Shown: positions 57,841-64,000 of the stretch, one piece after another
How the letters are laid out: every line of letters begins with the position of its first letter
How positions within the stretch are numbered: the stretch's first letter is position 1
The notes under the pieces: generated by a model
The model's input: only the letters and a program-made list of their open reading frames with translations
Told to the model about the DNA's origin: nothing
Databases searched by the model: none
DNA from: Strongylocentrotus purpuratus
Lineage: Eukaryota; Echinodermata; Echinoidea; Camarodonta; Strongylocentrotidae
Assembly (NCBI RefSeq): GCF_000002235.5
Contig: NW_022145605.1
Coordinates: 32,611,774-32,675,773 of the forward strand
DNA: 64,000 nucleotides
Reading direction: 5' to 3'
Made by a program: the position numbers and the translations under genes

Positions 57841-59740
57841 TGAGATTTTGATTTTTTTTTGCATAATTTTGTACCTAATGGCCTACAACACCACCTGATA
57901 AATCCATGGAACGTCTCCGTCTCGGTTTTTTTAACAAATTTCACACAAACACCCTTAAACTAAACTTCGTAACTTTAACCCCCTTTGAAGCTGCACTGAC
58001 AAAACCTCGTAACATAAGATGCATAATTCCTTTTCCTTGTAACTCACACACGGCCTAACAGTACCGAAGGTAGTGTATTCAAATCCTTGTAATTTATTCA
58101 ACCAAATCCTCGTAACTCATTCAGAGTTGAAAGTAAGAACTCGTATCTCAATTTGAATAAAAACTAAAAACTCGTATCTCAATGTAGATAAACGCAAAAA
58201 CCTTGTAACTCACTTTCAAATATAAAAACAATTATTTTACTGTATTCCAACAATGATATTAAAAATTGTATAAATATTCCAGTTTTAAAAAGAAAGGATG
58301 GTGTCACAGCACTAAATTTGTTGAGACAGGAAAGTTTTTTTGCTCTCCTGAAAATTCATGATTTTTGAGATACGAGGTTTTGTCACCCCACCAACGATAT
58401 GCCATTGATCTTGGAAAAATGATCAGATAGTATTACTAAGGTAACTTTTTCCAACAACAAAAAAAATGTAAGAACACTATAAATTTGCCTTTTAGTTGTC
58501 GTAAATCCATCGGTTAGTAGAACTAAGCCTAGACATTAAAATACAGCTCGAGTTAGGTAAAGAAAGGTTCTTGTTCATTGACATGTTTTCTCAGGTGAAG
58601 AAAATGTTTACAAAATACAAGCCACTTAATTATGAATAGGGAGCATATATACCAAATTTGTCTATTAGCTGGAGTGAAGTGCTGACCAAAGAAACACCTT
58701 CTTTTTGTTTTTAATACTTTAAGGTAGGCAGAACATTGCTTCTTTCTCATAATTTCCAGGTGATTTTACTTCATGTTTCATTTCATTTCATTTCATATCA
58801 TTTTGTTGATCACATGCTATATTTATTTAAATATTATTTTGAAATGATTCAAATATTTGTCATTTAAATTATTTTTAAGAGTGGAAATACTTTGACATTT
58901 TACAATGCAGTGGGGCAAATTTTAATTGTCTTGACAACAGTTATCGGGATACCAAGCTCTGATTTCAATGTAATTAGAAAGCCAATTTGCAATGTTGAAA
59001 ACTGTAGATTTATGTTTATGTGTCCCTTACCAATATTTTAACTTAATTTGCTATAAGCAAGAACAGCTTATATCAAGGTGATATTTATCATCTGCTGACA
59101 GCCAGAAGGGCAATAAACCATATGTTTTATGTAGGCTTAACGGCCTTCTGGCTCAAATTTTTCCTTCAATATATTACATCTTGAGCTAAGGTGTAAAAGT
59201 CAATACAATACATGGTATTCATTTTGTAGTTAATGTATTCTTTGAATGACCTGAAAAATAATCAATATTAAGATAATCATCCTACTTATGACAACTTTGA
59301 TCATTAATTCATCCTTGTCCCACTATATAAAATATTGGTACTGTTGTTCTCTTAAGGAATGAATATATAGTGTATATATTTCAGAGTTTTGAAATATTAT
59401 TGTACAGGTTTAGTTGTCTCTATAATGTTGATGAATATGCAATATCAATAGAACTGATGTTTCTTATCTCCAATAAATGGTATTTGAAATGAATATTAGA
59501 ATGATTGTTAATTGTTTGGTTAATGGAATAAAGGATTAAGGAATGTATGTAACAGAGAAATAATGACAGAGAGAAAGAAAGAGAGATAGATAGAGGGAAG
59601 GAGGGGGAGAGAGAGAGAAAGATAGAGAGAGAGAGATAGAGGGAAGGAGGGAGAGAGAGAGAGAGAGAGAGGGGGGGAAAGAGGGGGAGAGAGAAGGAGA
59701 GAGAGAGAGAGAGAGAGAGGGAAGGAGGGGAGAAAGAGAG
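57841..59740. other. AT-rich intergenic region
   Basis: No gene recognised. 57960-58210 repeats phrases like ctcgtatctcaat, ccttgtaactcac and acctcgtaac in a loose, diverged tandem array. 59570-59740 is a (GA)n-rich purine tract. Confidence 0.5.
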
Positions 59741-61818
59741 GTTGAGTTGAGTTGAGTTTGAGTTTGAAGTTTATTATCCAAAACAAAAAGTACATCAATA
59801 TAACAAATCAAATGTGAATGGTTAACATTGAAAGGATAAATGGGACCAGAAAATAGCATTTAATGCTAATCGTGTCTAGTACCACTAACACACAAAAAGT
59901 ATCACAGCAATAAATGAGAATGTAATGAATAAATATGAATAACTATTGAATTCATACCTAAGCTACAAACTATTCTACATCTAGGGTAAATGTGTTCTGT
60001 GCTTATTTTCAAAGCTTTGGTATTTTACACTAAATAAAAGATGAAGAATTATATAACAAAACATTTACAAAAAGGCAAGAGCCTTGGTTCTAAGTTATAA
60101 ACAACTATTCTATTAACATTTGTGATATAAGAGTTCTACGAAAGCAAGACACTGATGCTTTCTCCCTTACAGAAAGGGGTAGATCATTCCAATAGCATGT
60201 GCCTCTGAATGACATTGAAAATTTACCTTGCGTTGTCCTTACTTTAGGCACACTTAACTTCTTACTTTCTCTTTGTCTAGTTTCATAGTTGTGCTCTATG
60301 AAACAGCAATACTGAATTAGAGACTGTGGCAATTTATCATTCAATAAGTGATACATAAAAACACAAACAGATAATTTATGGAGTTGATACACATTCAATA
60401 ATTTTAGCTCCTGGAATATCGGTTGTGAATGAGTCCACATTGGACTAAACGTTATAACTCTTAGTGCCATCTTTTGGCTTAATAATAAGCACTTCATGTT
60501 CATTTCATAATTACTTCCCCAAACCTCAATTCCGTAGGTCATATGCGGTTGGATGAACGTCTTATACAGTAACAACAAAACACGCCTTGGCACAAACTGT
60601 CTTAATCTATATAAAACACCAACCCTTTTCCTAATAAACTTATTAACCCTTTGGATATGAGGTTTCCACGTCAAGTGTTGATCTATATAAATTCCTACAA
60701 ATGATGCAACATCAACCTGGGTTATTTCAGTCTCTGCTATTTTTAGCACCCCTTGAGTCACTACTGATTGCCTACTCCCTCTTATTAACAAATAATTAGT
60801 CTTTAATAGATTGACTGTAAGTTTATTCACCTTACACCATATGGTCACCTTATCAAGATGCATATTAACTATATTATCCATATCAATTGAATTCTGTCTC
60901 GGTGGAAACGTATGAAACAAGTTAGAATCATCGGCAAAAAGTCTAAAATTAAAATAATTTGTTGAGTTTGGTAAATCGTTTATGTACAACAAAAACAGTG
61001 TAGGTCCCAACACAGAACCCTGAGGAACACCACATGTTATTATCTGCTTCAATGAGCTATGTCCATCATAGTTCACAAACTGAAATCTATTACAAAGATA
61101 ATCTTTAAACCACTGGAGAGGAAGGCCCCTTATTCCATAATGTTCTAATTTTCCAGCCAATATTGCGTGATCAATTGTATCAAAAGCTTTCTGGAAATCT
61201 AGGAATACACCTAGTGTTACACTGCCCTTATCCAGTGATTTAAGCACATCATTAACCAAATTAATTAAAGACAACTTAGTACTATAATGTTTACGAAAGC
61301 CATACTGGTGCTTATACAAGACATCATTTCTTTCAAAATAATCAAGTAGCCTCTTGTTTACTAATTTCTCAAATATTTTGGCCAAAAGAGGCAAAACTGA
61401 AATAGGTCTGTAATTGCCTGGGACATTTTTATCTCCCTTTTTAAAAATTGGTGTAACTTTGGCTACTTTCATTGCATCTGGGAACACACCGTTCAATAAT
61501 GACTGATTATAAATATAAGATAGTGGTTTTGCAATTACTTCAGCAAGCATCCTTCAGTAATCGGGCTGGAATATCATCAAAGCCGCAAGCTTTCTTTACA
61601 TTTAAAGTTAATAAATAGTCCCGTACCTGATAATGAGTAACTGGTTCCCAAAACATGGAGTCAATTATTCCATCACTAAGATAACCTTTGAATGTAATAA
61701 CATCGTCAACATTACCATTAATAGATTTAGCAAGGTTAGGCCCAACGTTCACAAAAAAATCATTAAAGCCTTCTGATATTTCTTTCCCTGAGGTTACAAC
61801 TTTCTTACTACCATTAGG
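59741..61818 (-). mobile_element. Non-LTR retrotransposon with broken reverse transcriptase ORF
   Basis: Minus strand. The main frame, 61550-60105 (481 codons), holds the reverse transcriptase: IFKKGDKNVPGNYRPISVLP, FLDFQKAFDTIDH (about residues 116-128), CGVPQGSVLGPTLFLLYIND, catalytic FADD at 205-208, then the thumb and a C-terminal TTQGKFSMSF...YWNDLP block. The preceding frame (61752-61540 and back to about 61818) supplies GKEISEGFNDFFVNVGPNLA and ACGFDDIPARLLKDA, then a 1-nt frameshift near 61550 separates the two. Endonuclease and ORF1 are absent (5' truncation at about 61818). The 3' end is short-repeat aactcaactc at about 59745. Motifs fit the CR1/L2/Jockey group; the exact clade is undecided. 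It lies between GA-rich tracts. Not active. Confidence 0.9.
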
Positions 61819-61865
61819 TAGGGAGAGAAAGGAAGGGAGGAGAGAGAGGGAGAGGGGGGTAGTGA
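61819..61865. repeat. GA-rich tract at the retrotransposon 5' junction
   Basis: The purine-rich sequence is similar to 59570-59740 at the other junction, suggesting insertion into one purine tract. Confidence 0.7.
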
Positions 61866-61913
61866 GATACCGAGAATAGAAATCATATTCATATTGAAAG
61901 GAAGTGAATTTAA

Positions 61914-62080
61914 TGCTACGGTCACAAAGGTTCGTACGAACATAGACCTACCACCTGATGGTACGAACGATAATTTCGTACGAATCTCCCTGTTTTTCCA
62001 TTGTCTTCCCGAATTTTCATTGTCTGCAAATCGTTCGTACGGCGTTCGTAGCAGTTTGTAATGGCATTTGTGACCGAGGC
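61914..62080. mobile_element. 167-bp MITE with TTAA target duplication
   Basis: TTAA lies at 61910-61913 and 62081-62084. Ends are tgctacggtcacaaagg and, inverted, gcctcggtcacaaatg. The interior is rich in gttcgtacgaac-type palindromes. It lacks the AGG start of the other TTAA families. Confidence 0.75.
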
Positions 62081-62261
62081 TTAAGATGAGAGAAAGGGCG
62101 GATAGAGCAAGAAAGAGTAAAAGAGAGTGAAAAAGTAATAAAGCATGAGCAATTTTGTATAAGAGTTTGAAGTGATATTCTAACACCTGTCCGTATTCGA
62201 AGGCGCGGAATAAAAGGAACATCCCCTTAGCCCCTGTCCTCTGGAGTAAATGATTTGTTAG

Positions 62262-62298
<37 letters not shown>

Positions 62299-62340
62299 TC
62301 CCTCCCTTTCTCCCTCCCCTCGCTCTCTCTTTCTTTCACA

Positions 62341-62390
<50 letters not shown>

Positions 62391-62410
62391 TGTTCTCTCT
62401 CTCTCTCTCA
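62262..62410. repeat. (CT)n microsatellites
   Basis: Two long CT runs (62262-62296 and 62342-62408) separated by a pyrimidine-rich spacer. Confidence 0.92.
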
Positions 62411-62566
62411 TCTAAATTTTGATCTTGACTTGCAATTTTAATGAAGCTAATTCCCTCTACATCATCTCCTGTCCTCATACCTCGCTGATGTTTTTCATGG
62501 AAATTATGAAAAACAGGTCATTACGTGTTCCAATATTTTTTCTTTCCCCCCATATTACGCTTGCAG

Positions 62567-62801
62567 GGAGTTAATGAGGAAGAAACAAGGCAAGAAGAAA
62601 CCTGTCGTCACAGAAGGCAGCAAAGCAGATGAGAATCATCAAGGGAAGAGTGCTGCACCGGGAAAGTCAAAAATGAGGAAAGGAGGGAAGAAAGATGGGT
62701 TCAAGAACGAAGGAGTGGAAGATAGCGAGATGAGTAAAGTATCAACGGGGAAGCAAAAGAAGAGGAAAGTGAAGAAAAAGAAGCTTGCACCTGCATCATG
62801 A
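62567..62801 (+). CDS. Possible Lys-rich last exon of an unknown gene
   Basis: A good acceptor (cccccatattacgcttgcag) precedes 62567. The frame reads ELMRKKQGKKKPVVTEGSKA, then further Lys/Gly/Ser-rich sequence, and ends KQKKRKVKKKKLAPAS with TGA at 62799. The stretch is GC-richer than its surroundings and fully open. The composition suggests a nuclear or nucleolar tail, but I do not recognise the protein. Upstream exons on this strand were not found back to the ACADS end, where repeats fill the space. It could be the 3' exon of a gene with a long intron, a retained remnant, or a chance frame. Confidence 0.4.
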
Positions 62802-63302
62802 TGATAGCTTGAAGAACTTTGGTTGGACGATGGCACCAATGTTGTGGTTATATATAATGTAAATGTACTAAGACACACGCATGTTAAAATCAAATCTCTG
62901 ATCTTGAGCAACATAGTGATATAATTTCAAATAACTTTTAAACTTCTGCTTTCTTCCATTGTGATATATAGATATGATATAAATATGCTTAAAATTCCTT
63001 CAATTTGAAACACATTGAGAGATTCAAATTCATTGTTTTTCTACCAAAATTTTTCAATTTTTTTCTTCAATTTTTAGTCAACATTCTTACCCACATGAAT
63101 TATATTGTTTTCAGAGACATTGTTTTATTTTAACAATAGCAGTAAAAGAAAATTATTATTATTGCCAATTTTTAAGAATGATATGAGATCATTTAGTCTT
63201 TAAAAATATATCCTGTCCTGAAAAGGTTATATTTGCATATTCCTGATTGCTATCCTGAAAATGAAATATCTTAGGAATAAACATTAACAAATAAATTATT
63301 CA
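62802..63302. other. AT-rich non-coding sequence
   Basis: Nothing recognised, apart from AATAAA at 63276, a possible poly(A) signal for the preceding exon. Confidence 0.4.
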
Positions 63303-63817
63303 TATGCCCCGGTGACACTTGCCCGCATTTTTGTTTGCGCATAGTATGCGCAAAGACACATACTCTTGCGTGCCAATGCGGGAAGTATTCGTGGTAGCGT
63401 GCGGGAAGGTGCGGACGGATGCGGGCCGTGCGTGAAATGCGTGACAGAATTTTCAAAATGTTCAAAATTTTGGCACGATAATTTTGTTTGGCAACGTTCG
63501 TGAACACTTCGTGAACTATGCGCACCCTATGCGCACACTAGTCGTGCTAATGCGCGCCGATGCGTGTCCGATGGCCTAGTGGCACGCATGTTCACGACTA
63601 ATATATTGCGTACAATTGCGCATTGGCTGCGCATACTTCCCGCGCAATTTTCGCATGCCATGCGCATAGTCTACGAATGCGTGTCCTGGTGGTTACGCAT
63701 CGCGTGAACTTTTCGTACATTAGACGTGACCCTGCGAGCCACTAATTGGCACGCATTGGCACGCCACAGAGCGGGGCAGTGCGGAACCAAAATGCGGGCA
63801 AGTGTCAATGAGGCATA
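63303..63817. mobile_element. 515-bp foldback element rich in tgcgca motifs
   Basis: Ends are TGCCCCGGTGACACTTGCCC and, inverted, TGCCTCATTGACACTTGCCC, flanked by TA. The interior is a dense series of tgcgcat/atgcgca and gcgtg/cacgc words, far more CpG-rich than its surroundings. No coding capacity. Confidence 0.8.
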
Positions 63818-64000
63818 AAGTTCTGTAAGTATGTAAACAATTAATTTGCCCCAATTTACCTTTCTTCTGCATGTGACATACTAAAGCTCACATCCAAATA
63901 TGCTAATATAATAATACAAAGGCCCAACCAGTCTGCCTTTCATTATTGAGTTATGTAAAACACAAAACACATCAAATTTACAAGGGGTATGAATAATTTA

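Noticed and set aside
59520..59859. Ser/Leu-rich minus-strand frames
   Set aside because: They are translations of the GA-rich microsatellite next to the retrotransposon 3' end.
61794..62339. 181-codon minus-strand frame
   Set aside because: It spans a GA tract, a MITE and a CT microsatellite, with no domain and no splice support.

Overview
This window looks like intron-rich animal nuclear DNA, most likely a marine deuterostome and plausibly a sea urchin. The genes have short exons with GT-AG introns of about 0.4 to 3 kb, on an AT-rich background crowded with small DNA transposons, tRNA-derived SINEs, non-LTR retrotransposon tails, microsatellites and one satellite array. No prokaryotic organisation is present. 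The species call is inference.

Three conserved genes were reconstructed exon by exon. (1) LZTR1, + strand, 21112-32428: twelve exons covering the last kelch repeats and both BTB/BACK modules. The 5' exons for the first kelch repeats were not found in the window. (2) DENR, - strand, 39971 down to 36686: five exons, complete, 194 aa. (3) ACADS, + strand, 45034-55904: nine exons, complete, 415 aa, with the catalytic Glu at residue 392. LZTR1 and DENR are convergent; DENR and ACADS are divergent. A Lys-rich possible last exon of an unknown gene lies at 62567-62801.

Left third (1-17.4 kb): a 62/56-bp satellite, interrupted by an 8.9-kb composite element with TTAA target duplications (203-9129), a non-LTR 3' fragment (about 11003-11724) and a 531-bp TTAA MITE (11841-12371). 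The 8.9-kb element carries a broken multi-exon gene resembling a Kolobok-type transposase C-terminus. The satellite decays to the right into a Helitron-like element with 157-bp internal repeats.

Middle (17.4-44 kb): LZTR1 with tandem, decayed partial copies of three of its own exons, then DENR, then a cluster of DNA transposons including a 1.2-kb hAT-like element with an exact 8-bp target duplication.

Right (44-64 kb): ACADS with TTAA-type MITEs in its introns, a second Helitron-like copy, a broken non-LTR reverse transcriptase (about 59741-61818, - strand), and MITEs.

The features most worth a second look are: at least four families that share a TTAA|AGG terminus and use the satellite as a landing site; repeated exon-sized duplication inside LZTR1; and Helitron-like elements that carry arrays of nuclear-receptor-type AGGTCAAAGGTCA (DR1) motifs.
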